From DASUAL01 sp035763805 (lineage in GTDB: Bacteria > Gemmatimonadota > Gemmatimonadetes > Gemmatimonadales > GWC2-71-9), in contig DASUAL010000023.1 in NCBI GenBank assembly GCA_035763805.1, forward strand, positions 1 to 45,686: a stretch of DNA of 45,686 bases, written 5' to 3'. The notes below the pieces were generated by a model. That model saw only the letters and a list, made by a program, of their open reading frames with translations, searched no databases and was not told the origin of the DNA. Shown piece by piece: positions 17,660 to 27,548 of the stretch; within the stretch, counting starts at the first letter, position 1; the number at the start of each line of letters is the position of its first letter. Made by a program: the position numbers and the translations under genes.

Positions 17660-18265
17660 TCATGCCGAGGTGACTTGTGCAAAGTCCTCGGGGGTATCCA
17701 CGTCCGTCAGGGCGCTCGCTGGCCAATCCACGTAAGTCGCCTCCCCCCGGTGCCGCTGCACCACTGTCTTTCCGCACCCTTCACCCGTCCACGCGAGCAG
17801 CTCAGGGAAGAGAGCCCGGCGAAACAACAGCGGCGGCGCCGTGACCTCGCCGTAGCGGGATACGACGAGCGGGGCCTCCGTCCCCCGCGCCGCGGCGGCG
17901 ATCCCCGCGAGCATTTGCTCGGTGACGTGCACCATGTCGGCCAGCATCACCACCGCGGCGCCGACATCCGCCGGCAGGCACCCAAGTCCCTTGTGCAGCG
18001 AGCCGCTCGTCGGGCCGGTGAAGTCGGGATTGATCGCGAAGTCACATGGGAGACCGGCGAGCTCCGCGCGCAGCCGCTCGGCCTCGTGCCCGAGCACGAC
18101 GACTACAGGAGAAAGGCCGGCCGCGAGCGCCCGCCGGACGGCGCGGCGCACGAGCGACTCCCCCTCGAGTTTGAGCAGCATCTTGTTCGTGCCCGTCCCC
18201 ATCCGGCGCGACGCGCCGGCGGCGAGGATCACGGCCCCGACGCGGGTGTCAGTCTTCGGGGGCAT
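17660..18265 (-). CDS. MobA-like nucleotidyltransferase, probable molybdopterin cytidylyltransferase
   Basis: This 201-residue protein has the family's N-terminal nucleotide-binding loop 'VILAAGASRRMGTGTNKMLL', the central 'VVVLGHEAERLR', and the metal-binding region around 'VVMLADMVHVTEQM'. The C-terminal motif is 'DWPASALTDVDTPEDF'. Proteins of this kind beside CO dehydrogenase-like genes act as MocA, joining CTP to molybdopterin to give the MCD cofactor that CoxL-type subunits use. It overlaps the xdhC gene by 17 bp, and both are cofactor maturation genes. A related nucleotidyltransferase role for sugar phosphates is possible because glycogen genes follow, but the xdhC coupling favours the molybdenum cofactor. 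Confidence 0.85.
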   Translation of the reverse strand: MPPKTDTRVGAVILAAGASRRMGTGTNKMLLKLEGESLVRRAVRRALAAGLSPVVVVLGHEAERLRAELAGLPCDFAINPDFTGPTSGSLHKGLGCLPADVGAAVVMLADMVHVTEQMLAGIAAAARGTEAPLVVSRYGEVTAPPLLFRRALFPELLAWTGEGCGKTVVQRHRGEATYVDWPASALTDVDTPEDFAQVTSA

Positions 18266-19333
18266 GGATCGGCGCCCGGCGCTCGCGCAACGAGCTGGCC
18301 CGGCGGCCGGACCGCAGGCCGAGGATCTCCGCGATCACGGACAGCGCGACCTGTTCCGCGCCGTCGGTGCCGATATCGAGCCCGACCGGTCCGTAGACGC
18401 GGGACTCGTCGAGCGGGCCTTCGGCGCCGAGGTTACGCAAGATCCGCTCCGTCCGCTGCCGCGGGCCCAGCATGCCGATGTAGGAAACGGGCGCCCGCAG
18501 GAGTGCTCGCAGGTATGCCTGGTCGTCCGCGAAGTTGTGCGTCATCACGATGGCGTAGCTCGCCTCGTCGAGAGCCAGTCGCTCGGGTAGCCCGGTGGCG
18601 TCGCTCTCCACGAGTCGCGCAACGGTCGGGAACCGTTCCGGCGTGAGATACCCCGGTCGCCGGTCGACCACGACGACCCGAAACCCCACGTCGGACGCGA
18701 ATCGCGCCAGCGGTCGGGCGTCTTCGCCCGCCCCGAACAGCACGAGCTGCGGCGGCGGCTGAAACACGTCCACAAACACGGTTCGCCCCCCGATCTCGTG
18801 CAGCCCGCACTGCCCGGTCCCGAGCAACCCGCGCGCCCGCGCCACCGCCTGCCCATCGAGGGGAGCCTGGCCGAGCGTTCCGTCGATGCGGTCGCGCGTC
18901 ACCATCAGGCGCATTCCACATCTCGCGTCCCCCATCCCGACGATCGTGGCCACGGCAAACGGCTCTCGCCCGTCGAGCAGCGCACGCTCGCGGGGGCGCG
19001 CCTCGAGCGCGGGCTCCACGAACACGTCAACCTGCCCCTCGCACCCCACCCCCAGGTCCCACGCCTCGATCTCGTCCGCGCTCGAGCAGTAGTTGCGCAG
19101 CTCGGCCCGACCCGTGCGGATCACCTGCAACGCCACCTCGCGCACGTCCTGCTCGAGGCAGCCGCCGCTCACGTTCCCCGTGGTGCTCCCGTCCTCGGCG
19201 ACGAGGAGCTTCGCCCCCTCGTGCCGATACGCCGACCCGCGCACCCGCACGACGGTGGCGAGCGCGGCCTTGACTCCGCGGCGCCGCAGCTCCGCCAACC
19301 CATCGAGCACTTCCCGCGTCTCGTGCCACTTTT

Positions 19334-19337
<4 letters not shown>
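18249..19337 (-). CDS. XdhC/CoxI-family maturation factor
   Basis: This 362-residue cytoplasmic protein has both XdhC parts. The N-terminal half includes 'ALATVVRVRGSAYRHEGAKLLV' and 'GNVSGGCLEQDVREVA' with the conserved Cys. The C-terminal Rossmann half includes 'LVLFGAGEDARPLARFASDVGFRVVVVDRR' and 'IVMTHNFADDQAYL'. XdhC proteins bind molybdenum cofactor, promote its sulfuration and insert it into xanthine- or CO-dehydrogenase-type enzymes. The start is GTG 19337, in a GTGA overlap with coxE, and the stop overlaps the cytidylyltransferase gene. It belongs to the accessory half of the cox operon. Confidence 0.92.
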
Positions 19338-20496
<1,159 letters not shown>

Positions 20497-20497
<1 letters not shown>

Positions 20498-21420
20498 CAA
20501 GTCTGACCGCCTGACCGCCCGACCGCCTGACCGCCCGCTTTCACCTCGTCCAGCAGTCTCGCTGCTCCACCGCCCCGCATCGCGGCGACATCCTCCTGGT
20601 ACTTGAGCAGCGCGCCCAGGGTCCGCTCGACCTGCTCCGCCTCGAGTCGCTTGGCGCCCAGTGCCGCGAGCGCCGCCGCCCAGTCGATGGTCTCGGCCAC
20701 GCCGGGGACCTTTGTGAGGTCGGCCGAGCGCAGCCGCTGCACGAACGCCACCACCTCGCGGGCGAGGGCATCAGGAAGATCGGGCATCCGGCGGTTCAGG
20801 ATCTCGAGCTCCCGCTCGGGCGTCGGGTAGTCGATCCAGTGATACAGACAGCGCCGCTTCAGCGCGTCGTGCACCTCGCGCGTGCGGTTGCTGGTGATGA
20901 TGACGCGCGGCGGCCGATCGGCTTTGATGGTGCCGATCTCCGGGATCGTGATCGCGAAGTCCGCGAGCACCTCGAGCAGGTAGGCTTCGAACTCCTCGTC
21001 CGCCCGGTCGATCTCGTCGATCAACAGCACGGGCGGCTCGGGACGGGAATTGGCAAGCGCCCGGAGCAGAGGGCGCCGGATCAGGAACTCTTCCGAGAAG
21101 ATGTCGCGCGTCGCCGCGGTCTTCCCCTCGCCCCGCGCCTCGAGCAGCCGGATCTCGAGCATCTGGCGGGGATAGTCCCACTCGTATACCGCCGCGTTGA
21201 CGTCGAGCCCTTCGTAACACTGCAGCCGGATCAGCTCCGTCTTGAGTACCGCGGCGAGCGTCCGCCCGACCTCCGTCTTCCCCACCCCCGCTTCGCCCTC
21301 GAGCAGGAGCGGCCGCTCGAGCGCGAGCGAGAGGTACACCGCCGTGGCGAGGTCGCGGTCGGCGATGTAGCGCTCGGCGGCGAAGGCTCGTTGCAGGGAG
21401 TCGATCGAGAGCGCGTCCAT
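20497..21420 (-). CDS. coxD: CoxD-like MoxR-family AAA+ ATPase
   Basis: This 307-residue AAA+ ATPase is of the MoxR group. Walker A is 'LLEGEAGVGKTEVGRTLA', Walker B is 'VLLIDEIDRADEEFEAYLLE', sensor 1 is 'VIITSNRTREVHDALKRRC' and an arginine-rich lid domain follows. CoxD is needed for sulfur and copper insertion into the CO dehydrogenase active site in Oligotropha. ATG 21420 gives the family's usual beginning and sits 10 bp after coxG; the longer open frame to 21525 adds a Ser/Arg-rich stretch that is shadow of coxG. The last 14 residues ('AGGQAVGRSGGQT') come from an octanucleotide array and have no family counterpart. The stop overlaps the coxE start. Confidence 0.92.
20504..20535 (-). repeat. 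Octanucleotide tandem array at the 3' end of coxD
   Basis: Four 8-bp units follow each other on the plus strand: TGACCGCC, TGACCGCC, CGACCGCC, TGACCGCC. They encode the Gly/Gln-rich C-terminus of CoxD, immediately before the coxE start. The pattern closely parallels the coxE array at 19340-19370. Confidence 0.9.
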
Positions 21421-21430
21421 CGACTGCAAT

Positions 21431-21886
21431 TTACTTCGAACGCTCCCCCACGCGCTCGGCGAACTCGTCCCAGAAGCTCTCGGTGAGCTTCTTTGCGGTT
21501 CCCTTGAGCAGCCGGGCTCCGACACTCGCCACCGTGCCGCGCACCTCGGACGTGGCGGCCCACTTGAGGCGGGAGCGGTTCGGGGGCAGGGGCTCGATCT
21601 CGAGATCGGTCGTGACCTCGAGGCCCGAGCCGGGGGCTTTGCCGCGCGCGGACATCTTGAGGCGCTTCGGCGGCACCACGTCCGACAGCTCGACGTCGAG
21701 CTGAAACTTCAGCTTCACGCTGCCCACGCCCACAGCCGCGACGACCTTGAAGTGTCGGTCGTCGATCGCCTCAACGCTCTCGACTCCCGGCGCGACTGAG
21801 GCCACGAACTCGTGATCGAGCAGCTTGTTCCAGACCTGCTCGGGCGACGCCGCGATCTCGGGGGCGCCGGAGAACTCGAGCCGCAC
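21431..21886 (-). CDS. coxG: CoxG-family SRPBCC protein
   Basis: This 151-residue protein has the SRPBCC/CoxG fold. It opens with 'FSGAPEIAASPEQVWNKLLD', a strand-turn-helix typical of START-like domains, and continues with 'FKVVAAVGVGSVKLKFQLDVEL' and a long C-terminal helix after 'GTVASVGARLLKGTAKKLTESFWDEF'. CoxG proteins accompany CO dehydrogenase-type genes and have been linked to membrane attachment of the enzyme. The start is GTG 21886, which shares one base with the coxM stop (TAGTG). It lacks the long C-terminal hydrophobic tail of some CoxG proteins, so membrane anchoring through this protein is not evident here. Confidence 0.88.
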   Translation of the reverse strand: MRLEFSGAPEIAASPEQVWNKLLDHEFVASVAPGVESVEAIDDRHFKVVAAVGVGSVKLKFQLDVELSDVVPPKRLKMSARGKAPGSGLEVTTDLEIEPLPPNRSRLKWAATSEVRGTVASVGARLLKGTAKKLTESFWDEFAERVGERSK

Positions 21887-22737
21887 TAGGTCGCCCGGGC
21901 GAGCGCGCCGGCGAGCGCGCGCCGCGCGGCCACCTGGGCGAGGTGCAGCCGATACACGGCCCCGGCGTGTATGTCGTCGTTCGCCTCGACACCCGACACC
22001 GCCGCCTCGGCGACCTGCGCGAGCGCGGCCGCATCACCGCTCGTCCCGACGAGTTTCGCGGCGCCGGCCGCAAGGAACGGCGTGTCCGCAAGCCCGGTGA
22101 ACGCGAGGTGCGCCCGCGCGACCATGGCCTTCGCTTTGGCCACGAGGGCGGCTGCGCCGACCAGCGCGTAGCCCGACGCCGCCTGCTCGAAGCTGACGTA
22201 GGCCGTCCCCGCGCCCTTGGGCGGCGCCGGCAGTCGGATCTCGATCAACAACTCGTTCGGCTTGAGCGCCGTCGTGAACGGCCCCTTGAAGAACTTGCGG
22301 GCGGGAACCGAGCGCTTGCCGCCCTTGGACTGCAACACGAAAGTAGCGTCGAGCACCAGCATGACCGGTGGCATGTCGGCAGCCGGGTCGGCGTGGGCCA
22401 GCCCGCCACCGATCGTGCCGGCGTTGCGCACCTGGAGGTCGCCGATGTGCTCCGTTACCTCGGCGATCAGCGGATACTTGTCCCGTATGAGCTTCGAATC
22501 GAGCAGCTCGCGGTAGGTGGTGGCCGCGCCGATCCGGACGCCGCCGCCCGCGGCCTTGATTCCCTTGAGCTGGGCCAGCTGCCCGATGTCCACGAGGCGG
22601 TCCGGCTGCGCCAGCCGGAACCGGAGCAGCGGCAGCAGGCTGTGCCCGCCGGCGATGACCTTGGTGTTCTTGCCCAGCGCCTTCAGCGCGTCGTTCAGGT
22701 TCTTGGCGCGCACGTAGTCGAAGGAGGTCGGGATCAT
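21886..22737 (-). CDS. coxM: CO dehydrogenase-like medium (FAD) subunit
   Basis: This 283-residue flavoprotein carries the FAD that passes electrons from the iron-sulfur subunit to the acceptor. The two FAD-binding motifs are clear: 'VIAGGHSLLPLLRFRLAQP' near the N-terminus and 'TIGGGLAHADPAADMPPV' in the middle. The C-terminal CODH-type domain ends the chain. ATG 22737 forms an ATGA overlap with the coxL stop. The gene order S-L-M with overlapping ends differs from the M-S-L order of the characterised form I CO dehydrogenase and is common in form II-type clusters. Confidence 0.93.
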   Translation of the reverse strand: MIPTSFDYVRAKNLNDALKALGKNTKVIAGGHSLLPLLRFRLAQPDRLVDIGQLAQLKGIKAAGGGVRIGAATTYRELLDSKLIRDKYPLIAEVTEHIGDLQVRNAGTIGGGLAHADPAADMPPVMLVLDATFVLQSKGGKRSVPARKFFKGPFTTALKPNELLIEIRLPAPPKGAGTAYVSFEQAASGYALVGAAALVAKAKAMVARAHLAFTGLADTPFLAAGAAKLVGTSGDAAALAQVAEAAVSGVEANDDIHAGAVYRLHLAQVAARRALAGALARAT

Positions 22738-25088
22738 GGCCTGCCTCCCTTCGCCTGCCGGATCGCGGCCCACACGCGGGCCGGGGTGAGCGGCTTGTCG
22801 ATGTGCGTGACGCCCAGCGGCGCCAGTGCGTCGCACACCGCGTTCACGAGGGTCGGCACCGACGCGATCGTCCCCGTCTCGCCCACGCCTTTCACTCCCA
22901 GCGGGTTCACGGGCGACGGCGTCACCGTATGCGCGGTCTCGATCGTGGGCATCTGTGACGCCTTGGGCACCGCGTAGTCCATCAGCGTACCCGTGAGGAG
23001 CTGGCCGTCCTCGTCGTACACCGCCACCTCCTGCAGCGCCTCCCCCAGCCCCTGCGCCACGCCGCCGTGCACTTGCCCTTCGACGATCATCGGGTTGATC
23101 TGCGGCCCGCAGTCGTCCACCGCGATGTACCGCAGGATCTTCACTTCCCCGGTCTCCACGTCCACCTCGACCGTGCAGATGTGCGTGCCGAACGGGTAGA
23201 CGAAGTTCGATGGATCGTAGAAGGCGGTCGCCTCGAGCCCCGGCTCGACGCCCGCCGGCATGTTCCACGCGACGTTGGCCATGAGCGCGAGCTCGCCGAA
23301 GCTCTTCCCTTTGTCGGGCGAGCCCTTCACGACGAACTTTCCGTCCTTCCACTCGAGGTCCGTTTCGTTCGCCTCGAGCAAGTGGGCCGCGATCTTCTTC
23401 GCCTTCTCCTTCACCCGTTGCGCGGCGATTTTTACCGCGCTGCCGCACACGGCCGTGGTCCGGCTGCCGTAAGTGCCCCACCCCTGCGGAGTCGCCTCGG
23501 TGTCGCCCGCCACCACCTCGACGTTCTCGACTGGAATCCCGAACTCGTCGGCCACGATCTGCGCAAAGGTCGTCTCTTCCCCTTGCCCGCTCGGCTTGCC
23601 GCCGATGTAGGCGCGCACCACGCCCGTCGGATACACGCGCACGATGGCGCTGTCGTACAGCCCGCCGCCGAACCCGACGGCGCCCGCCACCTGGGAGGGC
23701 CCGAGCCCGCAGATCTCGCAGTATGTCGTGACGCCGACGCCCAGGTAGCGCCCTTCCTTCCGCGCCTTCGCCTGCTCGGCGCGGAACTTCTTGTAATCGA
23801 GCATCTTCAGCGCCTTGTCGAGCGCGCCCTGGTAATTGCCCGAGTCGTAGGTGATACCGGTGGCGACCGTGTAGGGGAACTTGTCCTTGGGGATCAGGTT
23901 TTTCCTGCGCACCTCGACCGGGTCCATCCCGATCTTCTGCGCATAGAGGTTGATCATCCGCTCCAGCAGAAACGTCGCCTCGGGCCGGCCCGCGCCGCGG
24001 TAGGCGTCCACCGGGGTCGTCGTCGTGTACACGCCGTACACGGTCCCGGAGATGTTCGGGATCATGTACGGACCGGAGTACATCAGCCCGTGCAGGATCG
24101 TCGGGATCCCGGGAGCCGCGGTCGAAGCGTAACCGCCCAGTCCGGCGTACACGCGGGTGCGCAACCCCGTGATCTTCCCGTCCTTCGTCCCGGCTAGCTC
24201 CACGTACTCGACGTGATCGCGGCCGTGGATCGTGACCTTGTAGTTCTCCGAGCGGTCCTCGGTCCACTTGACCGGCCGCCCGAGATCGATCGAGGCGAAC
24301 CCGACGAGCGCTTCGTCCGGGTACGCCGGGATCTTGCTCCCGAAGCCCCCGCCCACCTCGGGCGCGATCACTCGGGTGCGGTGCTCGGGCAGCTTCAACA
24401 TCACGGACAAGAGGAACCGGTGGATGTGGGGGTTCTGGCTCGTGACCCATACGGTGAGCTGGCCGGTGCCGGGGTTGTAGCTCGCGCACGCCGCGCGTGG
24501 CTCCATCGCCGTCGGCAACAGGCGATTCTGCAGGATGCGCTGCTCGACTTTCACCGGCGCCTCGGCGAACGCCTTATCGGCGTCCCCGCCCGCCACCTTC
24601 CACGTGAAGGCGATGTTGTTCGCCACGTCGGCGTGCAGCTGGGGTGCGCCCTGCTGCGCGGCCTTTTCGGGATCCACCACCGCGTCCAGCGGCTCGTAGT
24701 CCACGTCGATCACATCGAGCGCGTCGCGCGCCGCGGCGCGCGACTCGGCGACTACGAGCGCAATCCCGTCCCCGACGTAGCGCACCTTGTCCGCGGCGAG
24801 CAGCGAATGCGCGGGGACTTTGAGGTCGCAGTTCGGCACGTTCCACGCACAGGGGACCGTGTTGACCTTGTCCTTCAGGTCCGCGCCCGTATACACCGCG
24901 ACGACGCCCGGTGCCTTCTTCGCCTTCGCGACGTCCACCTTCTTGAGCCTGGCGTGCGCATAGGTGCTACGCAGGACGCTCGCGTACAGGAGCCCCGGCA
25001 GCTTCACGTCGTCGGTGTAGGTCGCCGTTCCCGTGATGAGCCGCGGGTCCTCGCGACGCTTGATCCCGGAGCCGAAGAGAGTGGCCAT
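22734..25088 (-). CDS. coxL: Form II CO dehydrogenase-like large (molybdenum) subunit
   Basis: This is the 784-residue molybdopterin subunit of a xanthine-oxidase-family hydroxylase. The active-site loop is 'AYRGAGR' at residues 362-368, the form II signature; form I enzymes that oxidise CO at trace levels have AYxCSFR with the Cu-binding Cys, which is missing here. The catalytic Glu737 is present in 'VKGVGETGTIASV'. Other features are the N-terminal 'RREDPRLITGTATYTDD' and 'PEVGGGFGSK'. ATG 25088 has a strong AGGAGG ribosome site. Form II enzymes have been called CO dehydrogenases, but their true substrate is often unknown; it may be another small molecule. Electrons would leave through CoxS and CoxM. 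Confidence 0.93.
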   Translation of the reverse strand: MATLFGSGIKRREDPRLITGTATYTDDVKLPGLLYASVLRSTYAHARLKKVDVAKAKKAPGVVAVYTGADLKDKVNTVPCAWNVPNCDLKVPAHSLLAADKVRYVGDGIALVVAESRAAARDALDVIDVDYEPLDAVVDPEKAAQQGAPQLHADVANNIAFTWKVAGGDADKAFAEAPVKVEQRILQNRLLPTAMEPRAACASYNPGTGQLTVWVTSQNPHIHRFLLSVMLKLPEHRTRVIAPEVGGGFGSKIPAYPDEALVGFASIDLGRPVKWTEDRSENYKVTIHGRDHVEYVELAGTKDGKITGLRTRVYAGLGGYASTAAPGIPTILHGLMYSGPYMIPNISGTVYGVYTTTTPVDAYRGAGRPEATFLLERMINLYAQKIGMDPVEVRRKNLIPKDKFPYTVATGITYDSGNYQGALDKALKMLDYKKFRAEQAKARKEGRYLGVGVTTYCEICGLGPSQVAGAVGFGGGLYDSAIVRVYPTGVVRAYIGGKPSGQGEETTFAQIVADEFGIPVENVEVVAGDTEATPQGWGTYGSRTTAVCGSAVKIAAQRVKEKAKKIAAHLLEANETDLEWKDGKFVVKGSPDKGKSFGELALMANVAWNMPAGVEPGLEATAFYDPSNFVYPFGTHICTVEVDVETGEVKILRYIAVDDCGPQINPMIVEGQVHGGVAQGLGEALQEVAVYDEDGQLLTGTLMDYAVPKASQMPTIETAHTVTPSPVNPLGVKGVGETGTIASVPTLVNAVCDALAPLGVTHIDKPLTPARVWAAIRQAKGGRP

Positions 25089-25098
25089 GGCCGGCCTC

Positions 25099-25584
25099 CT
25101 AACGCCCGGCGGCCGCCGCGGCCTGGATCGCGGCGACGATGTTCTGGTAGCCGGTGCAGCGGCAGAGATTGCCTTCGATCGCGTGGCGGATCTCGGCATC
25201 GGTGGGGTTGGGCTTGGACGAGAGCAGATCGACCGCGGTCATGATCATCCCCGGAGTGCAGAAGCCGCATTGCAGGCCGTGCTTCTCCCAGAAGGCCTGC
25301 TGCAACGGGTGCAGCCCGCCCCGCCCCCCCCGCCCCCCGTCCGGAGCGAGCCCTTCGATGGTGGTGATCTTCCGGCCTTCCGCCTGCACGGCGAGGACCG
25401 TGCAGCTCTTCACCGCGCGGCCGTCGAGCAGCACCGTACAGGCGCCGCACTGGCTCGTATCACAGCCGATATGGGTGCCGGTGAGGTCGAGCTGGTCGCG
25501 CAGCACGTAGGCGAGCAGCGCCCGCGGCTCGACCTCCGCCGTTCGCGCCGCACCGTTCACGTTGAGGATGATGGAACGCTTCAT
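25099..25584 (-). CDS. coxS: CO dehydrogenase-like small (2x[2Fe-2S]) subunit
   Basis: This 161-residue iron-sulfur subunit carries electrons from the molybdenum site to FAD. The plant-ferredoxin-type cluster is bound by 'GCDTSQCGACTVLLDGRAVKSC', and the second cluster by 'CGFCTPGM' and 'CRCTGY'. All eight cysteines are present. Between the two domains there is an unusual Gly/Arg insertion ('APDGGRGGRGGLHP') encoded by a run of C-rich DNA at 25315-25338; most relatives have a short linker before 'LHPLQQAFWE'. ATG 25584 is the natural start, as the upstream open frame is not like the family. It is the first gene of the long minus-strand run. Confidence 0.93.
   Translation of the reverse strand: MKRSIILNVNGAARTAEVEPRALLAYVLRDQLDLTGTHIGCDTSQCGACTVLLDGRAVKSCTVLAVQAEGRKITTIEGLAPDGGRGGRGGLHPLQQAFWEKHGLQCGFCTPGMIMTAVDLLSSKPNPTDAEIRHAIEGNLCRCTGYQNIVAAIQAAAAAGR
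25315..25330 (-). repeat. C-rich 16-mer, copy in coxS
   Basis: The same 16 bases as at 12344, followed by one more C, G and six C (to 25338). It encodes the Gly/Arg insertion between the two iron-sulfur domains of CoxS. On the coding strand it holds four or more G-runs. Confidence 0.95.
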
Positions 25585-25625
25585 GGGCCGGACTCGCTTT
25601 CTTCGAAGCGCGCTGGAGAGGGGGG

Positions 25626-25655
25626 GTAATATGCCGTCGGGAGGGGCGTTCGCAA
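25626..25655 (-). promoter_or_regulatory. Candidate sigma-70-type promoter for the cox-glg run
   Basis: On the minus strand a TTGCGA (-35, plus coordinates 25650-25655) and TATTAC (-10, 25626-25631) are separated by 18 bp. Each matches 4 of 6 consensus bases. A start point near 25619 would leave a leader of about 35 bases before coxS ATG 25584. The consensus used is that of E. coli, so the match is only suggestive. Confidence 0.35.
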
Positions 25656-25661
25656 CGTCGG

Positions 25662-27038
25662 CTAGAGGTCCACGCACTCCCCGTCACTCGCGATCTTCAC
25701 GTTCCACCCGTACTGCTTCCGGATCGCCGCGCTGAGCTCCCGCGTGGCCTCCGGCTCGCCGTGGACCAGGTAGGTCACGCCGGGTGGACGCCCGAACCCG
25801 CGCAGCCAGCGCAGCGTCTCCTCGCAGTCGGCGTGCGCCGAGAGGGCGTCGATCTCCACCACCTTGGCGCGCACTGGCACCATCTGGCCGAACATCTTCA
25901 GCTCTTTCGAGCCGTCCTCGAGGGCGCGGCCGCGCGTTCCTGCCGCCTGAAAGCCGACGAGCAGCACGGTGGTGCGGGGATCGGGGAGGCGCTGCGCCAG
26001 GTGGTGCAGGACGCGGCCGCCCGTGGCCATGCCGCTCGACGAGATGATGACGGCCGGTCCACGCACGTTGTTGATGGCCCTGGACTGCTCCACGGTGCGC
26101 GCGATGTGCAGCTGCATCGTCGCAAGCGGCCGGTCGCCGGACGCGAGCGCGCGCGCCATCTCTGCATCGTAGTCCTCCGGGTGACGCCGGTAGATCTCGG
26201 TCACCTCGATGGCCATCGGGCTGTCGATGTAGACGGGGAGCGCCGGCACGCGTCCTGCACGCTCCAGCCGGCGCAGCATCCAGAGCAGCTCCTGGGTCCG
26301 GTCCACCGCGAACGCCGGGACGAGGATGACGCCGCCCCGCTGCGCCGCTTGGCGCACGATGCGCGCCAGATCCTCCTCCGCTCCCCGCGGGTGGGACCGG
26401 TTGCCGTAGGTCGACTCGAGCAACAGGACGTCGGCCGCCGGTACGGGCTCCGGGTCGGGGAGGATGGGCCGACCGTAGCGCCCCAGGTCGCCGGAGAACA
26501 CGAGAAGCGTCTCTCCCAGCCGGAGCTCGACGGTCGCGGAACCGAGAATGTGCCCCGCGCGCCGGAGCAACGCCGTCATGCTGCCCGCGACGGAAAACGA
26601 GGCTCCATACGGGCGCTGCTGCACGAGACGCAGCGCGGCCTCTGCGTCGTCGACGGTGTACAGCGGGAGCGCCGGCTTGTGCTTGGAATAGCCGCGGCGG
26701 TTGGCCCGCTCGGCATCCTCTTCCTGCAGATGCGCGGCATCGGGGAGCACGACCTCAAGCAACTCCGCAGTGCCGGGCGTGCAGTAGATCGGACCGCGGA
26801 ATCCGAGTCGGGCGAGCAACGGGAGGTATCCGGCGTGGTCGATGTGCGCGTGCGACAGCACGACCGCGTCGACGCCGCGCGCGTCGACGAGACGCTGATC
26901 CCAGTTCCGCAGGCGCAGGTCCTTCAGGCCCTGGAACAGGCCGCAGTCGAGCAGGATGCGCCGGCCGCCCGCGGTGACGAGATGCATCGAGCCCGTCACC
27001 GTGCCGGCGGCGCCGAGGAACTGAAGGGTCGCGGGCAC
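25662..27038 (-). CDS. Metallo-beta-lactamase/beta-CASP RNase-like protein
   Basis: This 458-residue protein has an MBL core with 'SHAHIDHAGYLPLLARLGF' (the HxHxDH zinc site), 'GHILGSATVELRLGETLLVFSGDLGRYGRPILPDPEP' features with a metal-binding Asp, and 'LLLESTYGNRSH'. The beta-CASP inserted domain contains 'VPAFAVDRTQELLW' and 'VIISSSGMATGGRVLHHL', and the C-terminal RMMBL part has 'EIDALSAHADCEETLRWL'. This is the architecture of prokaryotic CPSF-like RNases (YSH1 type), which cleave RNA in the cytoplasm. The start is GTG 27038. It lies 77 bp before coxS and 63 bp after the cytochrome gene, so co-transcription is possible but not shown. Confidence 0.92.
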   Translation of the reverse strand: MPATLQFLGAAGTVTGSMHLVTAGGRRILLDCGLFQGLKDLRLRNWDQRLVDARGVDAVVLSHAHIDHAGYLPLLARLGFRGPIYCTPGTAELLEVVLPDAAHLQEEDAERANRRGYSKHKPALPLYTVDDAEAALRLVQQRPYGASFSVAGSMTALLRRAGHILGSATVELRLGETLLVFSGDLGRYGRPILPDPEPVPAADVLLLESTYGNRSHPRGAEEDLARIVRQAAQRGGVILVPAFAVDRTQELLWMLRRLERAGRVPALPVYIDSPMAIEVTEIYRRHPEDYDAEMARALASGDRPLATMQLHIARTVEQSRAINNVRGPAVIISSSGMATGGRVLHHLAQRLPDPRTTVLLVGFQAAGTRGRALEDGSKELKMFGQMVPVRAKVVEIDALSAHADCEETLRWLRGFGRPPGVTYLVHGEPEATRELSAAIRKQYGWNVKIASDGECVDL

Positions 27039-27056
27039 CGCAGGCGAAAATGTACC

Positions 27057-27072
27057 GCCGCCTGCGGGCGGC
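27057..27072 (-). terminator. Short hairpin after the cytochrome gene (weak terminator candidate)
   Basis: GCCGCC at 27057-27062 pairs with GGCGGC at 27067-27072 across a four-base loop. It lies 30 bp beyond the cytochrome stop and is followed on the minus strand by a short T-rich stretch (ATTTT). The stem is short and the T-run distant, so it may only attenuate. Confidence 0.3.
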
Positions 27073-27101
27073 CAGCGAGCGGGCGGCCGGAGCGGGGCAG
27101 T

Positions 27102-27548
27102 TCACGGGAGCGGGTGAGTGGCCTCGAAGGGGGGTAGACCCGTCGAGTCCAGCAGCGCCCAGCGCTCTTCGTACAGCGCCTTGAGGATGTGAATCATCGA
27201 ATCGCGATCGACCAGACCGAGCCGCAGGTGCGAGGCGAGCATCAGGCGCATCACGCCGCTGGGATCATAGAAGAATGCCTCCAGGCTGACGCCGTAGCGA
27301 TTCACCACGTCCCCGTAGGCGAAGGTGAGGTCCGGCCCGACGTCGCGCGCCGCTCGGACGTGCAGCGCCGAAATCGCGTGACACTCCGTGCAGCCACGGC
27401 GCACGAAGATCACGGCGCGCGGGTCCGGAGCTTGCGCGGCCGCCGTCTGCCGCGACCGGCCCGGGGCCGCACGAGGAGACAAGCCCCACGCGCCGACCAG
27501 CGCGCCGCCAGCGAGGCTGAGTGCGAACCAGCGGGGGGCCCGGCTCAT
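27102..27548 (-). CDS. Small monohaem c-type cytochrome
   Basis: This 148-residue exported protein has a hydrophobic segment near the N-terminus ('WFALSLAGGALVGAW', signal peptide or anchor) and one haem-binding motif CTECH at residues 53-57. Several methionines downstream ('SGVMRLMLASHLRLGL', 'DSMIHILKALYEE') could be the sixth ligand. ATG 27548 forms an ATGA overlap with the flavoprotein gene, so the two are almost certainly made together. The likely role is to take electrons in the periplasm, possibly from the flavoprotein's substrate or the quinone pool. I do not recognise a named subfamily. Confidence 0.8.
   Translation of the reverse strand: MSRAPRWFALSLAGGALVGAWGLSPRAAPGRSRQTAAAQAPDPRAVIFVRRGCTECHAISALHVRAARDVGPDLTFAYGDVVNRYGVSLEAFFYDPSGVMRLMLASHLRLGLVDRDSMIHILKALYEERWALLDSTGLPPFEATHPLP

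Noticed and set aside
15172..17673. Plus-strand open frame of 833 codons opposite glycogen phosphorylase
   Set aside because: Antisense shadow; the minus-strand frame has all GT35 motifs including the PLP lysine.
21886..24489. 867-codon frame suggesting a long CoxM
   Set aside because: The part above 22737 is an Arg-rich shadow of coxL; CoxM has a natural ATG at 22737 in an ATGA overlap.
22734..25088. Form I (Cu-Mo) CO dehydrogenase
   Set aside because: The active-site loop is AYRGAGR, not AYxCSFR; the copper-binding Cys is absent.
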